Shown in pieces: positions 29,926-38,557 of a stretch of 64,000 nt of DNA. The position numbers and the translations under genes were made by a program. How positions within the stretch are numbered: position 1 is the stretch's first letter; each line of letters starts with the position of its first letter. The notes under the pieces were generated by a model. The model was not told where the DNA came from. It made no database searches and worked only from the letters and a program-made list of their open reading frames with translations. This DNA is from Paenibacillus periandrae (GTDB taxonomy: Bacteria > Bacillota > Bacilli > Paenibacillales > NBRC-103111), in the NCBI RefSeq assembly GCF_022458865.1, contig NZ_JAJNMU010000031.1, forward strand, positions 1 to 64,000, given 5' to 3'.

Positions 29926-30135
29926 GGATCCTATTTAGTCATTATCGAAAAAGTCAACTAATCTATTGAACTCTTACAATGTGTAGGTCTATCCGACTAT
30001 TTTTTATTTAGTTGATTTTCGTGTCGATTTAGAACATCTCGCTTATTTATCCGTAATTGACCGATTATGGCGAAATACAGCCATTTATTATAAAGCCCAA
30101 ACCTTTCAGGACTATTTTTCGAGAAAATTAAGAGA

Positions 30136-30219
30136 TTGACACGACACCATATATTGAGGTAAATTCATTTTACGGCTTCAAAAGCAACTAGATCTTGTGT
30201 GATCCACTATCATATGTCA
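30136..30219 (+). promoter_or_regulatory. nrdA promoter with NrdR-box-like sites
   Basis: A perfect -35 (TTGACA, 30136-30141) is followed by a 17-18 bp spacer and a weak -10 (GTAAAT/TAAATT). The spacer contains ACACCATATATTGAGG (30144-30159), close to the NrdR box consensus ACACTATATATAGTGT. A weaker copy, CCACTATCATATGTCA, is at 30204-30219. NrdR represses class I ribonucleotide reductase genes from such tandem boxes; here the 60-bp spacing is wider than usual. The rest of 29926-30387 is untranslated leader. Confidence 0.5.
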
Positions 30220-30280
30220 TTTGTTTTGTCAATGTGTTTTGCACAAACTTTTTAACCTCCATGCATGCAGCTGATGACTG

Positions 30281-30318
30281 GCATGTGCCTGTTTTGTCAA
30301 CAGGACAACATGCTTTTT
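30281..30318 (+). terminator. Terminator-like hairpin in the nrdA leader (candidate attenuator)
   Basis: The stem GCATGT-CCTGT / ACAGG-ACATGC followed by TTTTTC lies 70 bp before the nrdA start. An upstream CATGCATGC (30270-30278) could compete for the same bases. As the predicted promoter lies about 110 bp upstream, this hairpin would interrupt the nrd transcript unless it is bypassed. Confidence 0.45.
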
Positions 30319-30387
30319 CATTGTCTAAAAACGGACACCGTATCTGATTTCATCTTATTTTTGTTCAATGAAGGAGTAGATAGCACG

Positions 30388-32613
30388 ATGATTATTGTCA
30401 AAAGAGATGGCACTAAGGAAGAACTGGTATTTTCCAAAATGAAAAAGGTTATCGATTTCGCCAGTGAAACGTATCCGGATTGTGATCCGCTAGAGCTGGA
30501 AACGGCTTTACTGCCTCTATTCCGCAATGGAATCACCACCAAAGAAATTCAACGACTGTTGATTCAAGTTGCTGTGGAAAAAACAAGTGTGGAGCAGCCA
30601 ACCTGGCAGTATGTTGCCGCCAAGCTGCTAGCCTATGATTTATATAAAGAAGCTCGCCTGAACCGCAAGTACGGACATTTCGGCTATGGAGATTTGTACT
30701 CGCTGATTACATATTTAACGGATATGGGCTTATATGGAAAATACATTCTCGAGCATTACTCCCGTGAAGAAATTCAAGAGCTTGGAACATATATCAAGCC
30801 TGAACGCGATTATTTGTTAAATTATATCGGACTCAAGACGCTGGCAGACCGTTATCTCATCCGCGGTCTTGACAAGGAAGTGCTGGAGCTGCCGCAGGAG
30901 CTGTTCATGGGAGTTGCTATGCATCTGGCCATGAAGGAAACGGACAAGCTCAAATGGGCGAAGCAGTTCTACGATGTGCTGAGCAAGCTCGAAATGACGG
31001 TTGCAACACCAACACTTGCTAATGCACGTAAACCGCTGCATCAGCTGTCCAGCTGCTTTATTGACACGGTGCCGGACAATCTGTGGGGAATTTACAACGT
31101 GGATCAAAGCTTCGCGCAGGTGTCCAAGCATGGTGGCGGCATGGGTATCTATGTGGGTAAAGTCCGCAGCAAGGGCTCCAATATCCGCGGATACAAGGGC
31201 GTCGCTGGCGGCGTTATTCCGTGGATCAAAAACTACAATAACACCGCTATTGCGGTTGACCAGCTAGGCGTACGCTCCGGTGCTGTCGCTGTCTATCTCG
31301 ACGTATGGCACAAGGACGTACTGGACTTCCTGAACCTGAAAACCAACAACGGTGACGATCGGATGAAAGCCCACGATATTTTCCCTGGCATTTGTATTCC
31401 CGATCTGTTCATGAAAACCGTTCAGGAACGCGGCAGCTGGTACTTGCTGGATCCTCACGAGGTTCGCAAGGTCAAGGGCTACTCCATTGAAGACAGCTGG
31501 GGCGAAGAATGGGAGCGTCGGTACCAAGAGTGCGTCAATGATGATAAAATTTCCAAGGACGAAATTCCGGCGATTGATATCATGAAGCGTATTTTGACCA
31601 GCGCATTCGAAACCGGCACACCGTTCCTGTTCTTCCGCGATACCGTTAACCGCGCCAACCCGAACAAGCATGCCGGCATGATCTACTGCTCCAATCTGTG
31701 CACCGAAATTTGCCAGAACATGAGCCCGACCGAATTGCTGCAAACCCAGCATGAGGATGGCATCATTACCAACCAAGTCAAAAGCGGCGATTTCGTTGTA
31801 TGCAACCTGTCTTCTCTTAACCTGGGCCGCGCCTACACCAAGGAAGATATCGAGCGTGTCGTCACTACCCAAATGCGGATGATGGACAATGTTATCGACT
31901 TGAATTACTACCCGATCCCGCAAGCTGAAATTACGAACAAAAAATACCGTGCTGTCGGTCTCGGCTCAAGCGGTTATCACCAAATGCTGGCTCAGCTCAA
32001 AATCCAGTGGGAATCCGATGACCACGTATCCAAAGCCGACGAGGTTTATGAATGGATGAATTATTATGCCGTCAAAGCCTCCATGGAAATCGCCAAGGAA
32101 AAAGGTGCGTTCAACGCATTCGAGGGCAGTGAATGGCAAACAGGCGCTTACTTCGACTCCCGCGGCTACAACAGCCCTGAATGGCTGGAGCTGAAGGAGC
32201 AGGTTGCTCAATACGGGGTGCGTAACGGCTGGATGTTCGCTATCGCACCAACGGCGTCTACATCTTTGATCGCCGGTTCTACTGCAGGCATCGACCCGAT
32301 CTTCAATAAATTTTTCGTTGAAGAGAAAAAGAACGCCGTGATCCCGCAAACGGCACCTAACCTGAATCCTGAAACCATGTGGTATTACAAAGAGGCCCAC
32401 TTGATCGATCAACTGTGGAGCATCAAAGCCGCAGGCGTTCGCCAACGCCATATCGATCAGGCGCAGTCATTCAACCTGTACATCACACCCGAGCTGTCCG
32501 CAAAGGAATTTCTGGACCTGTACATCGCCGCATGGGAAAACGGCCTGAAAACCGTTTACTACGTCCGCAACAAAAGCCTGGAAGTCGAAGATTGCGTAAG
32601 CTGCTCCGCTTAA
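30388..32613 (+). CDS. nrdA: Ribonucleoside-diphosphate reductase, alpha subunit (class I)
   Basis: A 741-aa catalytic subunit that reduces ribonucleoside diphosphates to deoxy forms together with NrdB. An N-terminal ATP-cone (about 1-90, KRDGTKEELVFSKMKKVIDF) gives allosteric control. Active-site segments: LHQLSSCFIDT, CSNLCTEI, VVCNLSSLNLGR and PTASTSLIAGSTAGIDP. The C-terminal CVSCSA cysteine pair relays electrons from thioredoxin. ATG at 30388 (MIIVKRDG) is chosen, with AAGGAG 12 nt upstream; the frame is open further upstream through the leader hairpin, which is rejected. nrdB follows after an unusual 458-bp gap. Confidence 0.93.
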   Translation: MIIVKRDGTKEELVFSKMKKVIDFASETYPDCDPLELETALLPLFRNGITTKEIQRLLIQVAVEKTSVEQPTWQYVAAKLLAYDLYKEARLNRKYGHFGYGDLYSLITYLTDMGLYGKYILEHYSREEIQELGTYIKPERDYLLNYIGLKTLADRYLIRGLDKEVLELPQELFMGVAMHLAMKETDKLKWAKQFYDVLSKLEMTVATPTLANARKPLHQLSSCFIDTVPDNLWGIYNVDQSFAQVSKHGGGMGIYVGKVRSKGSNIRGYKGVAGGVIPWIKNYNNTAIAVDQLGVRSGAVAVYLDVWHKDVLDFLNLKTNNGDDRMKAHDIFPGICIPDLFMKTVQERGSWYLLDPHEVRKVKGYSIEDSWGEEWERRYQECVNDDKISKDEIPAIDIMKRILTSAFETGTPFLFFRDTVNRANPNKHAGMIYCSNLCTEICQNMSPTELLQTQHEDGIITNQVKSGDFVVCNLSSLNLGRAYTKEDIERVVTTQMRMMDNVIDLNYYPIPQAEITNKKYRAVGLGSSGYHQMLAQLKIQWESDDHVSKADEVYEWMNYYAVKASMEIAKEKGAFNAFEGSEWQTGAYFDSRGYNSPEWLELKEQVAQYGVRNGWMFAIAPTASTSLIAGSTAGIDPIFNKFFVEEKKNAVIPQTAPNLNPETMWYYKEAHLIDQLWSIKAAGVRQRHIDQAQSFNLYITPELSAKEFLDLYIAAWENGLKTVYYVRNKSLEVEDCVSCSA

Positions 32614-32686
32614 AAAAATAGTAATCAGCAGCAATTGGGAAACAATATCTTATAGGTATGTCTTGCTGTTGCTCTGGCCTTTGCTA

Positions 32687-32757
32687 TTGATCTTGCAGCA
32701 GCGAAGCGAACTGCTTGCTCTTGGCTCTTGATCTCGCAGCAGCGAAGCGAACTGCTC
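32687..32757 (+). repeat. Tandem 41-bp repeat in the nrdA-nrdB spacer
   Basis: Two near-identical units with a 41-bp period, each with TTGATCTnGCAGCAGCGAAG and then CGAACTGCT. Each unit can form a small hairpin (AGCAG...CTGCT). The units start near 32688 and 32729. They do not encode an ORF. Confidence 0.8.
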
Positions 32758-32815
32758 AGCCCTTGACCTTAAGCCTTAAGCTTGTCATCTCGTATCTCTT
32801 GACCTGCACCAACCG

Positions 32816-33060
32816 TAGAGCGTGTATCCCCGAAGGGGTACGAAAGCGAGGATACCACCAACCTTACCGCTCTAACCATCACAGCACTACAGTTAAGCGT
32901 GTGACCCGCAGGTGGGACTTGGACTCTGGCGCAAGACAGAGCCTAAGCCCCACCTGCGGGTCACGAACGCGAGTATAACACACAATAGAAACTCTCCCGT
33001 CAGAGGGGGTCCAGGGGGCAGCGCCCCTTGGGGTCCCCCTCCCAGGGGGATTTAGGGGGT
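32816..33060. repeat. Structured intergenic element (long hairpins) between nrdA and nrdB
   Basis: Three foldable blocks. (1) 32816-32872: an AGAGCG/CGCTCT outer stem enclosing GTATCC-CCCGAAGGG-GGATAC. (2) 32901-32964: a perfect 16-bp stem (GTGACCCGCAGGTGGG and its complement at 32949) with further pairing inside. (3) 33003-33060: a G/C-run block (GGGGG, CCCCC alternating). Blocks 1 and 2 and the preceding tandem repeats share a CGAA-n-GCGA-type motif beside the stem. There is no ORF. It looks like a dispersed REP-like element. Confidence 0.6.
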
Positions 33061-33071
33061 AGGCATCCACT

Positions 33072-34109
33072 TTGGATCTCAAAAAAAAGAAACTTTTTAA
33101 CGAACATGGCGACCGTGATTGGGGCAAGCGCCGAATGATTGGCGGCAATACCACAAACCTGATCGAGCTTAACAATGTCAAATACGATTGGGCTACAAAG
33201 ATGTACCGCAACATGATGAATAACTTTTGGATTCCAGAGGAAATTCCTTTGGCCCAGGATGCCAAGGACTATAAATTTCTTTCACCGCATGAGCGCCAAG
33301 GATATGATAAAATCATCAGCTTCCTGATTTTCCTGGACTCCCTGCAAACCTCCAATTTGCCTAACATCAATGAGTACATCACCGCTCCCGAGGTTAATTT
33401 ATGTCTGACCGTCCAAACCTTCCAGGAGGCTGTGCACAGCCAAAGCTACTCTTATATCCTGGATAGCGTTTGCTCTGCAGAGGTGCGTGACGATATTTAC
33501 AACCAATGGCGCGAAGACAAGCATCTATTGCGTCGCAATCGTTTTATCACAGACCTGTATGAGAAGTTTATCGAGGATTCTTCAACAACGAACCTGCTGC
33601 GCGCGATCATGGCTAACTATATTTTGGAGGGCATTTACTTTTACAGCGGCTTCAGCTTCTTCTATTCGCTGGGTCGTCAAGGTAAGATGCTCGGAACCGT
33701 ATCCGAAATCAAATATATTCAACGTGATGAGCTAACCCATTTGGCTTTATTCCAAAACATTTTCCGGGAAATCCGCAAGGAAAACCCTGAAATTTTCACG
33801 AACGAGCTGATCGACGATTTGCGTCAAATGATGAAAACCGCCGTTGAGCACGAAATCGAATGGGGTCAATATATTACTAATGATATGATGAATGGTCTGA
33901 GCAATGAGATTATTGATCAATATATCAAATACTTGTCCAATGAGCGCCTGAAGATGCTTGGTCTGGAAATCCTTTACCCTGAGGTTGTCGAGCATCCGAT
34001 GAAATGGGTCGAAAACTTCAGCAATATGAACAGCATGAAAACCGATTTCTTCGAGCAAAAGGTAACCAATTACAGCAAATCCTCCAGCCTGAACTGGGAT
34101 GATTTGTAA
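33072..34109 (+). CDS. nrdB: Ribonucleoside-diphosphate reductase, beta subunit (class I)
   Basis: A 345-aa radical-generating subunit with a ferritin-like dimetal fold. Landmarks: FLIFLDSLQTSN, the TFQEAVHSQSYSYIL motif carrying metal ligands Glu and His and the radical Tyr, ANYILEGIYFYSGFSFFYSLGR, and RDELTHLALF with further ligands. The C-terminal tail (SSSLNWDDL) is the NrdA-docking peptide. TTG at 33072 is taken as start (AGGGGG about 12 nt upstream); the N-terminus KKKKLFNEHGDRDWGKRRM is family-like. A strong terminator follows. Confidence 0.92.
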   Translation: MDLKKKKLFNEHGDRDWGKRRMIGGNTTNLIELNNVKYDWATKMYRNMMNNFWIPEEIPLAQDAKDYKFLSPHERQGYDKIISFLIFLDSLQTSNLPNINEYITAPEVNLCLTVQTFQEAVHSQSYSYILDSVCSAEVRDDIYNQWREDKHLLRRNRFITDLYEKFIEDSSTTNLLRAIMANYILEGIYFYSGFSFFYSLGRQGKMLGTVSEIKYIQRDELTHLALFQNIFREIRKENPEIFTNELIDDLRQMMKTAVEHEIEWGQYITNDMMNGLSNEIIDQYIKYLSNERLKMLGLEILYPEVVEHPMKWVENFSNMNSMKTDFFEQKVTNYSKSSSLNWDDL

Positions 34110-34141
34110 GAAATGCAAAGAGCCCACCTAATAGGCTTGCC

Positions 34142-34203
34142 TACCAAGAAGACCCGCGCGGCCAACGATGGCTGTCACGGGTCTTCTTGGTAATCTTTTT
34201 TCG
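34142..34203 (+). terminator. Terminator of nrdB
   Basis: A perfect 15-bp stem (TACCAAGAAGACCCG / CGGGTCTTCTTGGTA) followed by ATCTTTTTTTT, 32 bp after the nrdB stop. Confidence 0.92.
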
Positions 34204-34340
34204 ATCTCCTACTATCCCCTTTAACTCCACTTACGTTCAGCAGACGGATGCAGAACCATCATCCACAGGTTAATGAGCTGGACACCGCAGGGAAGAAATC
34301 GAATCCTCGACGATATCATTCGTATCCTGGCATGGTAAAG

Positions 34341-34395
34341 CCGCAACAAAACAAGCCGCGTTAACCACACTTGAAGCGTGGCTAACGCGGCTTGT
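34341..34395 (-). terminator. Terminator of the Hpt-REC-GGDEF-REC gene
   Basis: The stem ACAAGCCGCGTTAACCAC/GTGGCTAACGCGGCTTGT (one mismatch), followed on the minus strand by TTTTGTTG, 55 bp after the stop at 34450. The remaining spacer between 34204 and 34340 shows nothing further. Confidence 0.85.
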
Positions 34396-34449
34396 TGATA
34401 ACAGGGTACTCTGTTTAGTTATCAAGCTTTTTGGATCGAACTTCACACT

Positions 34450-36186
34450 CTACCCAAGCTCCAGGAGCTGCTTGACCTTGACCTCCAGCTCTACCATGGA
34501 AAAGGGCTTGTGCATATACGTATCAACGCCCAGCTCAAGTCCTCTGGTCAAATCCTCCTCGCGGCTGCGTCCTGACAGCATCAGTATCCGTACTTCTTCC
34601 GGCTTGCTGGACTCTTCCTTCATTCGTTCCAGCATTTCGAAGCCGTCCAGCCTTGGCATCAATCCATCCAATATACACAAGTCGATTTGCTGACTTTTCA
34701 ATATGGTGTAAGCCTCCTCACCATCGACCGCCTCAACAAAGGTAACAGGAAGGTGCTTCAGCTTGGAGACAAGAATAGAACGGAGAATACGATCGTCATC
34801 GGCGATTAATACCGTCTTTTTACGTTCCTGAACCGTAACCGTTCCTGCGATCTCAGCAGCAGACATACCTTCGGAATAGAGAAGTGCTCCGTTGCGTCCA
34901 TTTTGCTTGGCCGTATACATCGCATCATCGGATTTTTTGATCCATTCCTCCACCGTCATCCTACTTGACCATTCGCAGATACCCGCGGAGAAGGTAATAT
35001 GGATGGCTTGCCCTTCATTCTGGGCTACGGGCCCGCTCCTGGCATGCTCCAATATGGATTCAACTACTTTCAACGTTTGTGGCCCCGACATTCCAGGGAA
35101 AATAATGACAAACTCTTCTCCCCCGAACCTGGCCAGCACGTCGGTTGTCCTTAAGTGATTTTGCAATAAGTGCGCCAAGCCTTGTAGCACGAGATCACCT
35201 ATATGATGTCCATATGTATCATTGATCGATTTGAATCGGTCGATATCGATAAATACGAGAGACATCGGTGACGGATAACGCTCGATACGTTGAAGCTCAA
35301 CCTTAACCTGATGGTCAAAATAACGCCGGTTATACACTCCTGTCAATGGATCACGAAAAGCCATCTGTTCAAAATCCTTGGTCCGCTTCAGCAGACTGTA
35401 CACACGGGCGCTTAGTTCCTCATACTGAAACGGCTTTGTAATGAAATCATCCGCACCCAAATAAAAGCAGCGAACCTTGTCATGAAGATGATTACGCCCC
35501 GAAAGAACAACCAATGAAATCCATTTGAGCGTTGGATCCTCTTTTACAAATTCGAACAGCTCATAGCCGGATTGAGGGTGCATCATCAAATCCAGCAAAA
35601 TCAGATCATAGTTGAATTCCCTCAGTAATTTTTGTGCTTCTGCCACATCTCTGGCTTCATCAACCGCATAGCCCTCGAGCTTAAAGCGACGAACCAAATA
35701 GGAACGCAGCACATCGTCATCATCGATGACAAGCAATCGGCTTCCCAAAGCCATCAATGGCATGCGCTTACTCATTTGCTCCTGATGCTCATCGAGGTCA
35801 AGCTCCTGCTCATAAATATCGAGCTCCATCGACAACTGCTGCATCAAAGCCGCACTCCCCACAAGCGATGTTTGAAATTCGTTCCTTATCAAATGCTCCT
35901 GAATGACTGTAAGTTCAAAATCCTGGGCCCACTCCCAACGAAGAACGAGTTGTTCGGCAATAGCTCCAATGCGAATAAAACCAAACATCGGTGCGCTTCC
36001 CTTAAGCGTGTGGACAAGCCGATACAACTTCAAAGCAATATCCAGGTTCATATCCGCTTCCTGAGTCACACTCAGTTCACTGAGTTGAGCCAGCTGCTTG
36101 CGTAGTTCTCCTATATATTTTTTCCGGCCTTCCTTTAACAGCTTTTCTTCTCTACGAATACGTTCCTCAGGTGTCGTTTGCCGCAA
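34450..36186 (-). CDS. Hpt-REC-GGDEF-REC response regulator / diguanylate cyclase
   Basis: A 578-aa cytoplasmic signalling protein. Domains: Hpt (about 25-130, phospho-His59 in RLVHTLKGSA); REC1 (about 148-265, acidic pocket IDDDD, phospho-Asp199, Lys251 in TKPF); GGDEF (about 272-440) with active GGEEF at 355-359 and FIDIDRFK intact; and REC2 (about 457-575, ADDD, Asp507, Lys in HKPF). It likely makes c-di-GMP under phosphorelay control. TTG at 36186 is tentative because the AAAGG before it is very close. It lies 37 bp downstream of a CheY-like gene in the same direction, so the two are probably co-transcribed. Confidence 0.88.
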   Translation of the reverse strand: MRQTTPEERIRREEKLLKEGRKKYIGELRKQLAQLSELSVTQEADMNLDIALKLYRLVHTLKGSAPMFGFIRIGAIAEQLVLRWEWAQDFELTVIQEHLIRNEFQTSLVGSAALMQQLSMELDIYEQELDLDEHQEQMSKRMPLMALGSRLLVIDDDDVLRSYLVRRFKLEGYAVDEARDVAEAQKLLREFNYDLILLDLMMHPQSGYELFEFVKEDPTLKWISLVVLSGRNHLHDKVRCFYLGADDFITKPFQYEELSARVYSLLKRTKDFEQMAFRDPLTGVYNRRYFDHQVKVELQRIERYPSPMSLVFIDIDRFKSINDTYGHHIGDLVLQGLAHLLQNHLRTTDVLARFGGEEFVIIFPGMSGPQTLKVVESILEHARSGPVAQNEGQAIHITFSAGICEWSSRMTVEEWIKKSDDAMYTAKQNGRNGALLYSEGMSAAEIAGTVTVQERKKTVLIADDDRILRSILVSKLKHLPVTFVEAVDGEEAYTILKSQQIDLCILDGLMPRLDGFEMLERMKEESSKPEEVRILMLSGRSREEDLTRGLELGVDTYMHKPFSMVELEVKVKQLLELG

Positions 36187-36223
36187 AACCTTTCACATCC
36201 AGTCACAATTTATATTATTGAAT

Positions 36224-36598
36224 TTAGCTTTCAATTAATTGCTGTACCGTATCCACCAGCTGCAGCGGGCTGAAGGGCTTGACAATATAAGTGCTTACCC
36301 CGGCAGTACGTGCCCGATCCCGATCCTTCTCCAGTGCCTTGGCTGTTAATAAAATGACCGGTGACAGCTGATTAGGGTTGTCATGATTGCGAAGCCATTC
36401 ACAAACCTCTACGCCCGTCATCTCTGGCATCATATAATCGAGGATGATCAGATCATATTTGTTGCTCTTTATATAATTCAGGGCTTCCTTACCGTCTTCT
36501 GCTTCTGTAATGCTGTAACCTTCGTCAGCGAGAGTTTCGGTCAATAAAAATCGCAGCGATAATTCATCATCGGCCAATAAAATGTTATAATTGGACAT
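36224..36598 (-). CDS. CheY-like single-domain response regulator
   Basis: A 124-aa stand-alone receiver domain: ILLADDELSLRFL (acidic pocket), phospho-Asp in LIILDYMMPEMTG, the Thr switch in ILLTAKA, and Lys in IVKPFSPL. There is no output domain. It heads a two-gene unit with the Hpt-REC-GGDEF-REC gene and may shuttle phosphate to or from that protein's Hpt domain (inference). Confidence 0.9.
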   Translation of the reverse strand: MSNYNILLADDELSLRFLLTETLADEGYSITEAEDGKEALNYIKSNKYDLIILDYMMPEMTGVEVCEWLRNHDNPNQLSPVILLTAKALEKDRDRARTAGVSTYIVKPFSPLQLVDTVQQLIES

Positions 36599-36814
36599 TA
36601 ACTGGATTCTCCCTATATTAGTTTTATCTAAACTGACATTAAGCAGTATTATAGCATTGTTTTACATTTATATGTAAAAAAATTAAGTAATCAATTTATG
36701 GGTAATAAGGCTTATTTTTAAGTCATAAGAACTATGTTATTGTAAGAAATATCACCTTTATAATTGAAATTATTATTCAGTTAGATCGTTAGTACTACTA
36801 CAGGAGTTGAGCAT

Positions 36815-37198
36815 ATGGATAATATTGACTATGTTATAAAAAAAGTATCGACCTGTATCACATTTGGCCAGCCTGTCTCCTCAGGATCAGTTATGAGTCA
36901 ACGTCTATCAGACCCCCGTATATCTATTTTAGCCTATTATATGTCTATGAAAATGATAAATGAAGCGGAACATTACTATCATGAGGTTTGGTTAAAAAAA
37001 GAAGGCCTCTTCGCGATCACGGAAGCTTGGTATAAAGACTCTAGTGTATCACGCAAGCTTCTACATGACAACCTTACTTTTGAACAGCTCAAGGGGCATT
37101 TTGGTGAAGAAGAAGCGAACTCAGTCGTGCTGAGAATGACTGAGATTATTAAAAAATCCGAAAGAGAGGACTGGCGCCCTCAAACCAGAAGGAGTTAA
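36815..37198 (+). CDS. Hypothetical protein, 127 aa
   Basis: Soluble and mostly helical, with no recognised domain. A Tyr/Met-rich middle (YYMSMKMINEAEHYYHEVW) and a Lys/Glu-rich C-terminus are the main features. ATG at 36815 has CAGGAG 8 nt upstream. It is convergent with pxpA and divergent from the CheY-like gene, so its 216-bp upstream spacer is shared with that signalling unit. I do not recognise it. Confidence 0.55.
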   Translation: MDNIDYVIKKVSTCITFGQPVSSGSVMSQRLSDPRISILAYYMSMKMINEAEHYYHEVWLKKEGLFAITEAWYKDSSVSRKLLHDNLTFEQLKGHFGEEEANSVVLRMTEIIKKSEREDWRPQTRRS

Positions 37199-37240
37199 GC
37201 AATCCTACATTCATTCTTTTCCATGCAAGAGCCGTTGCAC

Positions 37241-38008
37241 TCATCCGCGCAATCCAGCAGCGGCTTGGAGTGTAACCCCCTCCTGCACCAGGCGACTGGA
37301 AATCAACTCAGCGAAGACCGGTGCATGAGGTGTGTCCCCATGGATACACAGGGTATCCGCCCTCAAGGATATACTTCCCTTGTCAGTAAGCACTCGACCT
37401 TCCTTAATCATCCCGATAGCCTGAACGATCGCCTGCTCGGCCTCTTCAATCACTGCATTCGGTTCAGACCGAGGAGTCAGTGTACCATCAACACGATATG
37501 TACGATCAACAAAAGCCTCCTCAGCGACACGCAGCCCCATCTTCCGACCTGCCCGGATCAGTTCACTGCCCGCAAGACCGAACAAGATCAATCTAGAATC
37601 GATACGATAAACCGCTTCAGCTATTGCGATGGATAACTCAGCGTCTACTGCCGCCATATTGTACAAAGCACCATGCGGCTTAACATGCCGCAGCACAGCA
37701 CCTTCCGCGAGCACGAACCCCATTAAAGCTCCAACCTGGTATACCACCATCTCATAAGCTTCATCTGCAGTGATCTGCAGCTTCCGTCTTCCAAAGCCTG
37801 CAAGATCGGGCAGTCCCGGATGAGCGCCAATCGCAACTCCATGCTCAAGACACAGACGAACCGTCCGACGCATAATAGCAGGATCGCCCGCATGATAGCC
37901 GCAGGCAATATTGGCCGAAGTGATATACTTCATTAGCAGCTCATCACGATCTACCACATAAGAACCAAAGCTCTCCCCCATATCACAGTTCAAATCCACA
38001 CTTGGCAT
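37241..38008 (-). CDS. pxpA: 5-oxoprolinase subunit A (PxpA/YcsF, LamB family)
   Basis: A 255-aa protein. Family signature: [12 protein letters not shown] at the N-terminus, [38 protein letters not shown] and CIHGDTPHA. PxpA works with PxpB and PxpC to open 5-oxoproline to glutamate using ATP. Neither partner is in this window, so they must be encoded elsewhere. The start ATG at 38008 has AAAGGAAGAG upstream. Confidence 0.93.
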   Translation of the reverse strand: MPSVDLNCDMGESFGSYVVDRDELLMKYITSANIACGYHAGDPAIMRRTVRLCLEHGVAIGAHPGLPDLAGFGRRKLQITADEAYEMVVYQVGALMGFVLAEGAVLRHVKPHGALYNMAAVDAELSIAIAEAVYRIDSRLILFGLAGSELIRAGRKMGLRVAEEAFVDRTYRVDGTLTPRSEPNAVIEEAEQAIVQAIGMIKEGRVLTDKGSISLRADTLCIHGDTPHAPVFAELISSRLVQEGVTLQAAAGLRG

Positions 38009-38060
38009 TTAGACTCTTCCTTTCTTATACACAGCATGCATGTGCATCGTTTGTAAAATG

Positions 38061-38083
38061 AAAAAAAGCCCTCAGGCTTTTTT
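38061..38083 (-). terminator. Terminator between the CD3324-type gene and pxpA
   Basis: A short strong hairpin, AAAAAAGCC-CTCA-GGCTTTTTT, symmetrical for both strands; it sits 74 bp after the CD3324-type gene stop. Confidence 0.8.
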
Positions 38084-38156
38084 CATAGTCATCTTTTCAA
38101 TTGCTTATATGCAGACCGACTGTGAAGCAGCTGCATCAGCCGAGCCAGTAATCCAG

Positions 38157-38444
38157 CTAGTGCTGACGGGCAGCGGCACAGCGCGTTTTGACGATAATTT
38201 TACGAATGCTATCTTCAGATAAGTGATAAGTCTGAATGAGCTCCAGAACCGTTGAACCGTTCTCATACAGTCTGTATATCTCATGATTACGACGCTGAAT
38301 CGTTTGGCGCGTACCGTTATTCTCGCCCCAGCCAGCGCGTGTCTGTTCTTTTTTGGGGATGTAGATAATCTCGCCCTGAATGTAATCCTGCAGTTGCTTA
38401 AGCAGGCTAGGGGGAAGAAAATCTCTTCCGTTCTTGTAACCCAT
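38157..38444 (-). CDS. CD3324-family helix-turn-helix protein
   Basis: A 95-aa protein. MGYKNGRDFLPPSLLKQLQ, GEIIYIPKK and the C-terminal HTH-like NHEIYRLYENGSTVLELIQ ... LSEDSIRKIIVK are typical of the CD3324 family of small putative DNA-binding proteins common in Firmicutes, whose targets are unknown. ATG at 38444 has AAGGAGG upstream. That site lies inside an upstream small ORF (38407-38508), and a terminator-like hairpin precedes both, suggesting regulated expression. Confidence 0.85.
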   Translation of the reverse strand: MGYKNGRDFLPPSLLKQLQDYIQGEIIYIPKKEQTRAGWGENNGTRQTIQRRNHEIYRLYENGSTVLELIQTYHLSEDSIRKIIVKTRCAAARQH

Positions 38445-38508
38445 AGATGAAATCCTCCTTCCGTGCTTTCATTGCAAGCGCCGCCGAGAAAGAGATAAGC
38501 ATTTTCAT
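38407..38508 (-). CDS. Possible 33-aa leader ORF overlapping the CD3324-type gene
   Basis: MKMLISFSAALAMKARKEDF followed by 13 residues, with a strong TAGGAGG 7 nt before the ATG. It overlaps the start of the CD3324-type gene by 38 bp in another frame and covers that gene's ribosome site, so it could couple or regulate its translation. No family is recognised and coding is not certain. Confidence 0.35.
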   Translation of the reverse strand: MKMLISFSAALAMKARKEDFIYGLQERKRFSSP

Positions 38509-38529
38509 CTTCACACCTCCTAAAATTAG

Positions 38530-38557
38530 AAAAAAAAAACACGATCGCCGTATCGTG
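38530..38557 (-). terminator. Terminator-like hairpin in the leader of the CD3324-type gene
   Basis: Minus-strand CACGAT-ACGGCG-ATCGTG followed by T10 lies 22 bp before the leader ORF and 86 bp before the CD3324-type start. It could be an attenuator, or the end of an unseen small transcript from about 38560-38700. The surrounding 38558-39006 has no supportable gene apart from a possible 13-codon peptide starting near 38668. Confidence 0.5.

Noticed and set aside
32687-32757. CRISPR-like repeat
   Set aside because: Only two tandem units with a short, similar interval; no spacers and no cas genes.
32614-33071. Group I intron or intein remnant in the nrd operon
   Set aside because: Such elements are known in nrd genes, but here both genes are intact and the spacer lacks intron core or homing-endonuclease sequence.
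38105-38542. A 145-codon minus-strand ORF overlapping the CD3324-type gene
   Set aside because: It is a shadow in another frame; its composition is Cys/Arg-biased, it lacks a ribosome site, and the CD3324-type frame is clearly the coding one.
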